A stretch of 64,000 bases of DNA from Aphelocoma coerulescens. Lineage: Eukaryota; Chordata; Aves; Passeriformes; Corvidae. The notes beneath the pieces were generated by a model that worked only from the letters and a program-made list of their open reading frames with translations, was not told where the DNA came from and made no database searches. The DNA is taken from contig NC_091023.1 in the NCBI RefSeq assembly GCF_041296385.1, positions 11,036,924 through 11,100,923 of the forward strand, written 5' to 3'. The position numbers and the translations under genes are program-made. Positions 47,867-60,867 of the stretch are shown in pieces (the stretch's first letter is position 1; each line of letters opens with the position of its first letter).

Positions 47867-50800
47867 TGAGGGGATTAAGTAGCAAGTCTTGCATAGTCAG
47901 TCATTTATATAATTACATTGACTCACTGTTTTTGATGCACTGAATGTTCCTTCTGAATGCATAAAGATGGAGAGGATCAAGGTATATTATGTGGCAAATA
48001 GAAGTTACAGTGAGGGAGCTGTAGTGAAGAGTGGCTCTGTAGACTTCACTGGTCTTGGGAGGAATAAGGACCTGTGGCAAAACACAGGTCTCTTTAGAGC
48101 TATTCCTATGAGCAGAAGGAAGCATGGGTTTATGTTGTAGGCTGAGTCTAGTTACAGCTCATGTTAAAAATCTGTTGTTTCAACATCAGAAATATTACCA
48201 TCAGTCATGCTAGTCAGATACCTGACATGTATGTGCATTTCCAATGGGTTGTTGATGCCAAGATCTAAAAGGGATTTCAGTGCCGAAGTACCATTTCATT
48301 CTTCATTCGTCATAGGCCTGTGTGATATCCCAAATAATAGGAAGCCATTTCACATCTGCCAACATCACAGCTATGCCACAGAAGATGGTTACAACTAAAA
48401 AGAAGTTCTATTAGGGATATTTGAACTAGCATTGTGTATATGTTGTTTATATTAAAAAGTTCTATTGAGCAAGGATACCACACAAGATTTTTTTCAACTG
48501 AGAAGGCTGCAGATTCCTGCATATGTGGAGTTTTGCACATGTTCGCAGTGGCAGATGAAGACATGATTATGCAAGTGCTTGTCTTGTCTGTTAAGTCAGA
48601 AAATGCACAGATAAATATAGACCAAGAAAAAAAATCTAGTAAAACATTTGACTTCATAAAACAAAAGCTATGTAGGGGGACAGCAAGGTTACAAACTTAG
48701 CAGTCAAAGACAACAGAGACAAAAACTGAAAGTTACTCTGTGCTTTTGGTCTTCCACCTGCAGCTTTCTGATTTCTATCTGTGCTTTTTTCCAATCTCTT
48801 GTCCTGGCTCTTGTCCCACCTGCCAGTCTGGTTTCCTTGCCATATCGCCTGGGTGAGAGGCACAGAAGCATTGAAACCCCGGAGTGAGAGAGTGTTTCTG
48901 CTTGACTTTTTCTGCCTATTGCCTCAACAGCCTGGGCTCTCCTGCTGGTGCCAGGAGACTGAGCATTTGTGAACTGCATGGGAACAGCTAAGTAGTATCT
49001 GTCACAGAAATGGTGAAAATTACATTCCTGATGACAAGGAACACACATACATAGCAAGATGTTAAAAAAAAAAAAAAGTTGTGGATATTGTTAACAGGGG
49101 AAAAAGAAAAGTTTCTACTAATGCAAATTTTTAAAAATGACCGAAGTGCTTCTGAGGCAATGTCCAAAAAAAAAGATAACGTGGGAAGTCTTCAGTTCCA
49201 TTTCTTGGAATATGAGAAAATTCTAAAATTGCCTCATATTTCCATTATAGCAGTTATGCATTATAATAGTAGACACTGTAATGGTACCTGTAGGCAATAT
49301 TGCTTGCTCTGATCACTTTTATTTACTTCTCTCTTATGATTTAGCTCATGGGCTTTCCCAAAGTTTTTCAGCTGCATGAATAGCCTCTGTCTCACCTGGC
49401 TATTCCCAGGCTGCTCTGTTTTTTCCTGTTGAATTGTCTCTACTAGGGGAAATTTCCGTGACACTGCACTTTGTTGCATAGGCGTGACCATTGCTTGAGA
49501 ACATTGTGTTGCAGGATTACAAGTAAGATCTTAGAATAAATGAAATAGATTCTTATTAGGAATTATTTGTTTCCTGCTATTTACTGACTTGTTTATAATC
49601 AAGAATTTTGGTATTAGAGAATGAATATGGTTATGGTTAAGTCTCTTTTGGAGTGTTTAAGAACACAGACTACTCTGTACATGTGACTGTATCAAACTAT
49701 TGTTGAAACAAAGCAAGGTTTATTTGCTAACATTCTCATGACCAACAAGACAAAAATAGCCAATATGTTACTGGTGTAGAGTCTTGTTTTGCTTGTTTTT
49801 AGTGGCAAGCTGTTGTTTTTGGCAAGTTAAACTACTCTATCAACCTTCCTTTGGGGGACTGTTGGAGTATACTTTGTAACATAAAGAGCAGTGCAAAATT
49901 ACAAAACAAATTTCTGAAATAAGGTCATCTGCACTGACAAGTGGATTGATCTGTATTCATACTAGTTCTGATGGAAAGGATCTGCAAGGAAATTGCCATG
50001 TACAAATTTCAGTATTAGCTACTCCAAGGATTAAAACCCCCCACATAAGTAAACAAACAATAGCAGTTCAAGAAAAAACAAGGGGTTTTTTTGTTACATT
50101 CACCTCTAGATTTTCTTTGTCTTTGAAGTTTACTTTTTGTCTCAGTCATGAATATTACAATGGTTTTTGCTTTTAGTGGAAAATAAGCTTATCAATTAAT
50201 GCCTCATGTCAGAACTTGACCCTTTCAGAAATAAACTAAATAGCACAAAACTTAAAGTGGAAAAGAGAATAAACAATGCTGTCTTGACATTGCACAGAAG
50301 TGTTTATTAAACAACTCCATCAGCATCATGCTTCCAGCCTTGCTCTGTACTCCTGAGTTCCTGGTATTGTTTGAGACCTGGAGTTTTGAGCAGTTCAGCT
50401 GTATTTATGTTTACTTTGCATAGAAGTAGAACAATCTCGCTTGTATTAAATGACTGAAGTATGAGTTGAGGATTGAAACAGCAGATGTGAAGGAAAAAAA
50501 ATATTTTAGCAAAGGTTGTTTTTCCTGTGTTGCCTCCAACTGAGGCTTGTCTCTCTAAGTGCAGAATTCTATTCTACCAAATGACAATTAAAATTCAAAG
50601 CTTTATATTTAGATAGCTATTCCTCCTCAGAATACTCTCATACACAGGCTTTAATTTGCTATTTAGGTTGGTTTTGCAGACATCCAAATCCTGTCAGGCT
50701 GAGCTCCAGTCTCCTCCAGCTTTATGGAACATTTCCAGAGGAAGTATTGAAATGGATAGATTTCATGTCTCAGGTGCTTCCACCATTACCTGGTCTCAGC

Positions 50801-52066
50801 GCTTGGTCATAAATTAACTTGGCACTTTGAGATATTTAGAAATTTCTTCTCTCATCCTATTCTGAGTTCTTGATCTGACTAATATTTTCATAGTCTTTTT
50901 GGGTATGTAAACTTACAGAATCAGAACCAGCATCTGCTATAGCCAACAGTAAGTTCCTTATAAACAGCCAGAACATATAATATAAATAACCAGAATATAT
51001 CCTTATAAACAGCTGCATATCTGTTCAAAACAAAGTAGTACAGTGAATGATATGACTTTAAGCTAAGCAAATGAGTCTGGGAGCTGGGCAAGTCTCAGCT
51101 GTACTAAGCTGTTGGCTGGCTACCCAACCAACTAGGCAGTAGAGGGAGTAGGACTGAAGTTGTAGGTAGGTTTTGTTTGCTGAGGACTCCTGAAGATGCT
51201 CGACTCTGACAGTGCTAGCACACATTTTAATTTTTTAATGTTACTGTGGCATTTGAGTTAACAAACATTTAAAATTTACTCCAGAAGTGTTCAGCTCTTA
51301 CATTACATTGTTGTATGGTGCTTTTCAGAATGATCAAGATCCCAGCATCCATCTGGGATCATGTCACTTACAGAGCCAGAATTTCTACTACTGTGCTAAA
51401 CTCCCCTGACTACATCCCTGGTTGTCTTACAGCTGGGATGTGGCACACAAAAGTATTCCACAGAAACCACTCCTAGTCCCTTACCCCCCAAAATTAATGT
51501 ATGTGAAACGTCTTTAATGTTCACCTTGCTCGCACAGCAGTCTGATGGCTGCCCTACTATGAAGCATTTCCTGACATGGATGGACTAAAACACTTGGGTT
51601 TAAAAGGGCTTTAATTAAAACCATTTGTTTCAGAGCCTCCTGATGACTGGAGCCCTGTAGTGTTAAAGGTGGACTATACTATAACAGCTTTCTGATCTAA
51701 TGGATTCTGGTATCTCCTGTCAGGTGTCAGTACTAAGCTGAGGACTCCAAGCTAACTTTAACCCAAAAATATTGTAGAATCCATTCCCTTAAAATGTAAG
51801 GGAGAATTTTATCTCTCATATTGGTCCCCTCATCAGTCAGTATATTTACTGGAAGTCTTTCATTTGCAGACAGAAGTTATCTGGTATAGTCATACACTGA
51901 AGCATCCCTCAGGCCCAGCAGTCACCAGCCTTGGTGCCTGTGGCAAGTGTTGCTGTACAATGGTGACTTTTTTTTTTTCTTTAAGTTCTATAAAATATTG
52001 TTTTTGTTAAATGTCCTGGAGTCTTATCAGAGGAAATAGTCTTAAAGACAAAATGATTGTTGTTTT

Positions 52067-52084
52067 CTTTGTTTGTTTGTTTGG
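52067..52084. repeat. (GTTT)n simple repeat
   Basis: TTTG/GTTT repeats followed by a T run; low complexity. Confidence 0.85.
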
Positions 52085-55000
52085 TTTTTTTTTTAATGGG
52101 AGGTTTTGGCACAAAGTTACACAATTTTATAGCTTCAAAAGAGCTCAGTAGGCAGACTTTAATTTTTTTTAATGTGATTTTTTTGCTGTTGCTGCAATAG
52201 ACAAACCTGTTGTGTTTCACACAGAGAGCAATACTACACTTATCCAAAGCATGGCCTCAAGCTAGCATCTGAATCAATGTCAGTTTGGGATTTCAAACCT
52301 GACTTCTTGTTCTGTGTCTGGAACTACTTTATGAAAAAAATATCTTATCCATGCATTCAGCATTCACTTGTGAGACCCCTCAGTCCTTTATTCCTCATTA
52401 TGCAGAAAACCACTCTTTAATAGAGGCATTTATGACTTTTTATGACTGTAAATATAGACCTGTCTCTGTGTTTAAGAGTGTATCTCAGCTGAAATGATCC
52501 CAGTCAGCTGCTCTAAGAATACTTGCCCTTTAAACTGTCTTGAAAAAAACCACAATTTCTTTATTTTGATGCAGCCCACACTTTTCATGAAACAAGCTAA
52601 ATATATTCCATAATTACATAAATGTTTTTATACCAGTTTGTTGCTTATTTTGGGGCAGCATCCAGACAATGTTTGTCATACTTGCATATTCATTTCTGAT
52701 CATGCTCTTACTGGGTATGCAGGATGATCTTCAACAACCAAGTGAAGTGGAGGTCAGACACACTGAAGATTGTTCATGCTCTTTAAGAAGAAACTACTTT
52801 AGCAGAACCCCTAGTGATGGATTACAACATGGAATATATCACTAATACAGGGTTTGTCCAGAAAAAAACCAACATTTTTCTTCAGAGGTTGGACACTGAT
52901 GGATTGAGGAAATAGCAACAGTGATGGGGATGTGTGATTTCTTACATAAAGGAAGGGATAGCCTCAAATATAAAGTTCTATAGCTTTATGCAATGCATGC
53001 TGGTAAGATTAAGAGACATCTTACTGCTTTATCATAGAAGAATTGGATTTTGGCATGCATTAGAGAAGTGGGACTAGCTGCATCAAAAAGAAACCTAGTT
53101 TTATGAGTCTAAAAAGGGTTTAATATATTCAAAGGGAAGTACTATTAGAAGAGCAGAAAAAGAGAATTGGGAAAAAAATCTCTTACCAACAAGCTGAAAC
53201 CATGGTCGTGGGCCATCTTGGCAGGTTGGGAAGGAATCTGGGTATAGAATTCTTCATGGCAGTCAGGCATCCCATATTTTTACTTCTTTGCTCAGATATG
53301 GTCAACTTGGTCCTTTGTCAGAAAGGCCCCTGAGTGCCTTAAGAACACTCTGACACTAAATGGAGGAAGTGCTTGAAAGGATCTCACAAGCAGGCTTGGA
53401 GATTAATTCCATAATGCACCTCTCCTTTTTTTGGAGTGGTAGGGTGTTGAGACTAAGAGAATATCTTTAGTGTTTCTTCTGTAGAAGCAGATGTAAGTTC
53501 CTGAAATGGCTTGTGTGACTCAAGGAGGAGGACCTGTGTTTTACAATACTTCTCCCAGTTTTACCATTCCAGTCTTTAAGAATGCAGTGCAGAAGGATGT
53601 GATCTGTTAAGCATCCCCCAGCTTCCTATGGTATCCTGCTGGGGGTTGTTTTAAGAACTGCATCAAAAGGGAAAAGATATGTTTAGCCAATAATACTGTT
53701 GAGTCATCATTAAGTGTCAATTGCTTCTCCATACTGGAAGTTCTACTTTTTCCCTAATTTAATTTAATTTACACATTTTCTACTTGGTTTAACTGCACTA
53801 ACAGGTATATTTTAGTACTTCTCTGTGCCTAATGACTTCAGGAGAATTTACATGGTTCTTGTTACAACTTCAAAGAAAAAAGATAATACAAGTTGATTTA
53901 AATGAAAATATTAATGCACTAGAGAGTTGCCTGTGCAGAATGTGCTATGACTTCTGTAATCCCTGTATTTATTGTATCATACAGGATATTTCACCTACTT
54001 GCACATCGTTTATCAGCATGTTCAATATAATCCTCAAAGGCTATAGTACTTGGATTTTTGGTTTTGATCATGACTTGTGCTTCTGCTATTACCTGGAAAT
54101 CAGTCTGTACATAATTTCTTTACATTTCTTTCTGTCAGAATCAAATGTATCATTTTAAAGGAACAAGCCCACAGGGCTTCCATATTTTGTCGATGTGCAG
54201 CAAGTAATTTCATGAGAAATGTTTTTAATATCAAATCTCTGCTCTGGTATTTTAATATTCTCAAATTTTACTGTATGACACAATAATGTTTCTGACACAT
54301 TCTGATTACATCTTTGGCATTAGGACAGAAAGTGACAGATTATATTTTCTGCAGTATTTGTCTGTTATTCCTAACTCAAGAAGGACTCTAGCATGCTCTG
54401 TAAGATCACCTAGGAATTTACTCATTTACTTCTGATTTTTAATTTGTAAGAATGTTAAAAAAGCACACCTCTTCCATGAAGGCATCTGACTTCTGCTGGG
54501 AATTTCTGCAGCAAATACCGTGGATACTCCTCCTGAATCTTTTTCTACAGCATATCCAAAGGGATCCCATCTGTCATAACTTGCATGGTAAAGATTTGAG
54601 CTTTTTTACTTAGACTATTCAAAAAAACGCTTGCAAAATAAAAAAAATAATTAAGACTAAGTGGTTGAAACATGCACTCTTGCCCCTAAAGGCACTCAAA
54701 TTTAGACTGTGGGTCTTCAGTTTTATTTTTAGAAAGTATCCAGTCCCCTGTGGATGTCTTTGGAAGATAGGACTCAACAGCTTTTAGGTCCTGAACTCCC
54801 TTCTTTCTCTTCAAGTTATTAACCATATGCTAATGGTTATAATACTAATTCTAGACATGTACCTACCATTTTCCCAGCATCTAGTTTGCAAAATATACTT
54901 CAATTCATGCAGAAAACTACTTGTTGAGCCAGCTAGAGACTTAGGGGTTCCCTGTGTCATGTCTTACCACCACTGAGACAAAAAGCACTGCTGCTCTGCT

Positions 55001-58000
55001 CGACTTGCAAAATGTTGTATTGAGGACTAAGACCTTATTTGAGCAGAGGAAGGTAGAAAAGCTGCAAGAGTCATCAGCATGCAGGAATCTAAGCCAAGCT
55101 GTGGGAGAGTCTTGTAAACAAAAGGCTGTTTTGATTTAATCACTACCACAGGAGAACTCAGGTAGAAATGTTGCACAAGACTGTGTATTATCTGGAACAC
55201 TTTAATGCTTCAGACTCTCCTACAATGACCTTGCACATACAAAATAAACCTAATTAACGTGTTTAATAATTATGAGACCAAGTCCACCATTTGGCACTTG
55301 TAATATTAGTAGAGAAGACTGTCTTTTATATATTGACAATGTTAATGTTATAGAAGATTCTTACTGTTCTTTCCTTTTCCTGCAATATTTGAGGAACTCA
55401 GTGAAGGGCAGATGGCATGAAGAAAGTTGGAGTGGTTTTTTTTCTACAAAAAAGGTAGAAATATGTTCAGTATGTATCACAACAAGCTGTTTCCCTACCA
55501 GATCATGTGCCTCCAGCCACATGACCCTCGTGTGTCCTGTACTAATATTTCAACCAAGTGCCCATTCTAGCCCTTAAGGACAAAGCAGGTAATGTATAAT
55601 TGTAGTGCTTCCCTGAATTGCAAAACAACACACACAAACTTTTTTTTACATTTGCCTTTATCTTTGTTGGTCTGTTGACTCCCTCGTGTATTTTGTTGCC
55701 ATTTTGCCTCTCTTCCATGTTGCAGGTAGGAGTGTTGTAAAAGTTGAACAAAGATGGGTGCCCTAACAGTTAACTTCGATGGCTAGCTCTGTCACAACCT
55801 TCTTTTCTTCTTAACAAAAGGGAAGCTATTGCCTTGAGTAATGCATGAAAATTGGCAGAAGTTACAGATGGCGCTGTCAAACAGTGAAAGAAAAAATAAT
55901 GTCCTATCTACTGTGATTTGTCTGGCAGAATTGAGGATGCTTCTGTCATTTCCCTGACACGATGCTATACTTATCCATGGCACATGGACAAGACTTGTCG
56001 TTTAGATAAGAGCCAAAGTGAACAGAGAAAGCAGAGCCACAGTAGATTTATTAGTTTGGATTGAATTCAGAAGAAAAACTGCTGTTGAGAATTTTGGTAG
56101 TCACTTTATGTGATTCTACACTTGCTGTAAACTATAGCATCTTGACCCAATAAAGTTGTTCCTGTTTTTTAAACATGCCTTTGTCTGAAGTTAAAGTGCA
56201 ATATCTCTCTGCATGCCTTGTAAATGGCTCATCTATGCTGGTGATAAAACTTATGTATAATGGTGGTGTTAACCTTGTGTCATTTTTGTTTTTAAAAGCC
56301 ACCGAAATAAATAGAGAAATCCTAGCAATCTGTGTTATTACATGCAGAGTCAGTTCCCCAGCTTCTAGCCTTTTAATGTTCTACACTGTGTTCTGTACAG
56401 CAGCCATATGTCATTTGAAACAGTATGTTGCCTTTTCAGGTGTAATTTGGTTTACAGCATGTTTATTCTCAGCAGGCGTTTCTCTGGTCTGTGTGCGACT
56501 CTGAAATCACTTCAAGATGACTTGCACAGTGCCATAAACTTCAATAATGTTAATAAGAACAACTTAACTAGAAAAAAACCCAAACCAAAATCAAACAGAA
56601 AAAACCTTTGCCCACCTAATTAAGAGTAAAGTATTTGCCTTATTTACATTGGAACGGATCCAGAATGTGTCAGTGGAGGAAGATATTGAAAAGACTTGTG
56701 AAAGAGTAGGTTTAGTTTTGGTGAAGGAAATGGGAATAGGAAAATGCAAGAGCTAGGCTGTTAACACAGGTTTGAGGATCCACCCCTTGTTACCTGGATT
56801 CTGTGCAGCCCAAGGGAACTTAAGGGAACTCACTTGTTCCCTGTGCCTTTTGCTGCCTCCCCTCTGTGCTCTCTGTATATCCAGCCTGGTTGGTCAGATG
56901 CCACCACAGTGAGAGATCCTTGTGGCACTGCCGCTCTGCTTGCAGCGAGGTGGGAGGAGCTGAGTGTGTGCTGCAGGGCTCTGCCACTGCAAAGCTCTTC
57001 CTCAATATTCATCTGACCAGGAGAGGAAAGGTTATGGCAGTGCCCAGAAAATGGGTTGGTTTGGTGTAAAACATGGCAGCAAGTCTTTGGCATGTAGGGT
57101 TTGCTCACGTGTTTGTGACCTTAGCGAGGTCTGTTATGAAGTACCTTCATGCTCTGCACCCAGGATATTGACAGGTGTTTTGACTCAGAGGGTAAGTTCA
57201 TGAGAACTGTCTGTGTCTTCACAGGCATACTTCAGAAAATTGAATAGGTCACAAAGCTTTCTCTGACTATGGATGACTGAGAAAAAATGGTTTGGAGAGG
57301 AAGTGGTTTGGTTAGTAGTGGAATTGTTGCACGATGTTTCTTCCTTTCCTGTTGTAAAAGTTTTCTCAGTACTGACCCACTGGCAGTGTCTCTCCTAGGA
57401 GGTACTGCTCAGACACAATAACCTTGGATGCCGTCTTGTAATATCTATGTATTTAAAAGGAATAAGTCACTTTGAAAGAGTTCTGAAGGCTCTCCTGTGT
57501 GTAGCCCAGGTGGGAGGGTTAATTTCATGGGCATGAGAGAGCCCTGGGCTGGTGCAGTCAGTGTGGCTGGGTGGTGCATCTGTTCCATGTCTGTATCCCT
57601 TCATTAGGAGGAGGCAGTCATTGATGGCTTGCAGCAACTTCTTAGGACCTTTATAATGTATGTTAGAGGACATAGTGGGGTGAGAAGGGCACTGGTGTTC
57701 TTTACCTGAAACCTTCTGTGCTTCTCCATTGTGTATGAATGCAGCTGTAACTGGTATTCTTCTTTTCTCCAAAGAACTTGCAGACTGTTGTATTGTCTTC
57801 CTTACTTTTAAACTTGTTTTTAAGTTTGTAAAATACTAACTTCCTAGAGCGAAAAACTAGTATACATTGGTAGGTGTGGTCATAACAAAGATGGGACCTT
57901 GGAGAAATTGTGTAGTGGGGGTGCGGAATTCAGTCACTGTAGTTGAATATTGCAAACAACAAAGGGAGTAACTATGTAATGGGAAATAGCTTGAGAGTAC

Positions 58001-58844
58001 ACCATTAGTAGAAACAAACGTAAAATGATGAGGATGCAAATCCAAAATCCCTGAGAAAACAGAAAGGAGGTGTAAATCAAGCAACTCAGTTGCTAGATAT
58101 AACACTACTCTTTTTTTCTCTACTGTACTCTAAAGACAATGAACATAGTAAGTGGCTGATGTGGGGCTGTATCTTTCTTTAGAGTGCTCTGGAGTCAGTG
58201 AGAGGTAAAATGTATATTAAAGGCAGAATTTGAGGTAGAATTCTCTAACCTTTACTTAGATTCATTAAAACGTGTCACTGCAACTAGAGTAAGTGACTCA
58301 AATCAATGACCAGCCTTTTGGAATAACGTCAGGTTATCTACATTTTTCCCACATAAAATCCAGTATATCCATATGAAAATTGAGATTATAATTAAACCTG
58401 ATGGGGAGGGACACACCACCAAATGGAAGCATGTGAAGGTCATGTTTCAGCCACATGCTTGGTAGTAATAATGACATTACTGCAATTCTCTATTACTCTT
58501 CAGAGCTGAAGAATTAGTTTAACAAAGGGGTGGCATCAGGTCTCACTGATGAAGTCTAAGTTGTGAGTCCCATCTCATAGGCAAATTTACCAGTTCCCCT
58601 TTTTGTGTTCGGGCATCCAACAGACTGATCCTAAAAGTAGATGGCGTGTGACCTAAACTGTTGTGGTGTTGCGTAACAAAAATCTACTGCCTGCAGGGCT
58701 CCACTGCAAGCAAGAAACACTTACCCCATTGGAAAACATCAATACTTTTATTTTCTTTTCCTAGGAAGGCGATAATTTTGTTTACCAGAATGTCATAGCA
58801 CTTCAAGAAAATGGAAAAAAAACCCAAATAAACCAGGAACAATT

Positions 58845-59890
58845 TTACTATGTCAGACCAAAAGTCTGTTTAGCCATTTTTAGTCTTCAACTATGGCAGT
58901 AATGAACAAAGTCAAAGCAGGATAAGTGTAGAGTGATCCACTTCCATAGGCTGTGGAAATCTGCAGTCAAAGCACTACCAAAGTTGAAGACTGCATGAAT
59001 TGTATTAGTGTCCATCAATGGACCTCTTGTCCATTAATTGTTTAGCTCCTTTTTGAACTTGCTTGTTTTCCTGATCACCCCAGTGTTCTGGGGAAAAATA
59101 ATCAATTAATGAAGTATGTAAAAATATTTATTCTTCTATGCTTTTAAAAGTAGCACTAAATAGCATGACTTGGGTAATTGTGGTGTTCTGAGAAGCAGTT
59201 GATATCAATGTGGAGAAGATGAATAGGAAGTGATTAGAGATGCATGAAATGAGCATACTCCATCTTTATTGTCAGGTTTTCACTCTGAAGAGTCCTTTTC
59301 TATTCAGTCTCTATTTTTAGAAAATAATTTTGTTTCTAATCATTCTCTGTTGCCCCTTTCTGCTACGTGGGTTATGAGGTTACTAAAATTGCACTCATGA
59401 TTCAAAATGTGGGCACCCAAAGGATTTTTAGAAAAACGTAATGATGTTTAAGGTTTTGTTCTCTGTTGTTTCCCTAACAATTTCTTATTTACATTTAGAC
59501 TATTGGACATTGAAATGATATTTTTATCAAAGTAACTGTTATTTTTGATCAATATCAGAGATACTAAATTACTTTTTGAGTAGGAAAAGATAATTCAAGC
59601 ACATAATTTTGTACTTATGTTTTCCCTATGGACAGTTCTTAATTTACTGATGATGAATTTCATCTGCCTTTTACTTACTCATTCAGAGTAAGCTCTTTCT
59701 GGAATTCATCTGGATGTGTTGTGGTCTTTATTACCTTGACTAATTTATCATCAACAAGACAATTTTTTGTTCTTATAATTAGCCTTCTATCCTTAGCAGA
59801 TTATCAGTCTGCCAGGGGATGTTCTTCTTATGCAATGATAACTTATTTTCCTTAAAGGTCATTGAGAGACTTTTCTAAATTATTTTCTTT
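58845..59890 (-). mobile_element. Ancient CR1/L3-lineage LINE, about 1 kb, antisense
   Basis: A long series of antisense CR1/L3 landmarks appears in the expected order: TGTCAGACCAAAAGTCTGTT (about 58,851), GTCCATCAATGGACCTCTTG (59,010), AGCTCCTTTTTGAACTTG (59,044), TGATGAATTTCATCTGCCTT (59,651), CTTGACTAATTTATCATCAA (59,736), and an end resembling the C-terminal part of the reverse-transcriptase frame (AACTTATTTTCCTTAAAGG, about 59,840). Similarity may extend with interruptions to about 60.25 kb. Divergence is high and no frame survives, so this is an old copy, probably older than the bird radiation. Subfamily not assignable by eye. Confidence 0.82.
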
Positions 59891-60568
59891 CAGAAGAGCT
59901 AGGATCCTCCACGGCTGGGCTATGCTAGCTTGTTTTCAGTATCAAAAACCTAATAAATTTGAAATTTTACTTTTACTGAAGAAGGAGAAAAGTTGATTTG
60001 CTTTCCATTCTGCTGTATTTTTGAAAGTACCCAGAAAATTTATTGTTTATTTTACTTTCAACCTCTCTACTCAAGTTAAAAGCTTTTGTCAAGGTTTGTA
60101 GTTGATTGGATCAACCTTGCTAACATTCATGTATCTCATATGGAAGCCAATTCAGCAATAGGGATTTATAGCAAGCAACTTCATTAACAAATTTTTCAAA
60201 CTTCTGGCTCAATATTATCAGGCATGGTGTTCAGGTGATGACCAGTAACTAAGCCTTCTACAGGCACTGCAGATTTTTATGGATTCTTAGATGTGACTTG
60301 GTAATGCTCTGGTGTGAGGAGGTGCCCATAGCTCTTCCTGCACTGTGAACATCAGCACAGAGATAACATTGAGCTTTATCCTATGGTTTCAGCTTCACTG
60401 AATATTTTGCCTGCCCTTCAAGCACTGTCTAGAATGGATCCTAACTTTTATGTCTTTAACAAGTTTTTTTTCTTTAAAATCTCTGCCTGGCCTTGATAGT
60501 TTCACGTTAAACTCTAGAGTGTTTTGCGCTTTTTTTCCCCCCTGGCTTTTTTATTTTTCTTTCTTTCC

Positions 60569-60587
60569 TTTTTTTTTTTTTTTTTTT
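60569..60587. repeat. T homopolymer, 19 bases, in a pyrimidine tract
   Basis: Preceded by TTCTTTCTTTCC; the whole tract at about 60.53-60.59 kb is pyrimidine-rich. Confidence 0.9.
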
Positions 60588-60666
60588 CCCATTTGTCATG
60601 TTTTCTACTTCCTTACAGATTTCAGCTCTCCCCTCAGTGAGGAATGACCCCTTTAAACTGACAAGA

Positions 60667-60867
60667 TAGGTTTAGATTAGATATTAGGAAGAAATTCTTT
60701 ACTGTGAGGGTGGTGAGGCACTCAACAGGATGCCAAGAATCATGGATGCCCCATCCCTGGTAGCATTCAAGCAAGGCCAGGTCTAGCAATCTGGTCCAGT
60801 GGAAGGTGGATTGGAACTGGATGATCTTTAGAGTCCCTTCCTACCCAGTGCTTTCTGTGATTCTAGG
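60667..60867 (+). mobile_element. CR1 LINE, 3' end, about 200 bp
   Basis: Plus-oriented CR1 3' end with all standard landmarks: GATAGGTTTAGATTAGATAT then TAGGAAGAAATTCTTTACTG, a TGAGGCACTCAACAGGATGC segment, GCCCCATCCCTGGTAGCATT then CAAGCAAGGCC, TGGATGATCTTTAGAGTCCC, TTCCTACCC and a TTCTGTGATTCTA tail. The best preserved CR1 in the window. Confidence 0.93.

Larger units (their letters stand above)
45996..58844. other. Intergenic stretch, no gene recognised
   Basis: AT-rich DNA with simple repeats ((GT)9 at 47809-47826, an 11-base G run at 47856-47866, a GTTT repeat near 52067-52084). A somewhat GC-richer block at 56.8-57.2 kb carries good splice donors on both strands but no identifiable product. 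Open frames up to 117 codons occur on both strands with no recognised family. Confidence 0.65.

Noticed and set aside
56130..56165. CCAATAAAGTTGTTCCTG as a transcript 3' end
   Set aside because: A single polyadenylation signal with no upstream gene on the plus strand is not evidence of a transcript.
57467..57772. A 101-codon minus-strand frame with a donor-like GTTTCAG|GTAAAG
   Set aside because: No convincing acceptor upstream, and the peptide is not recognisable.
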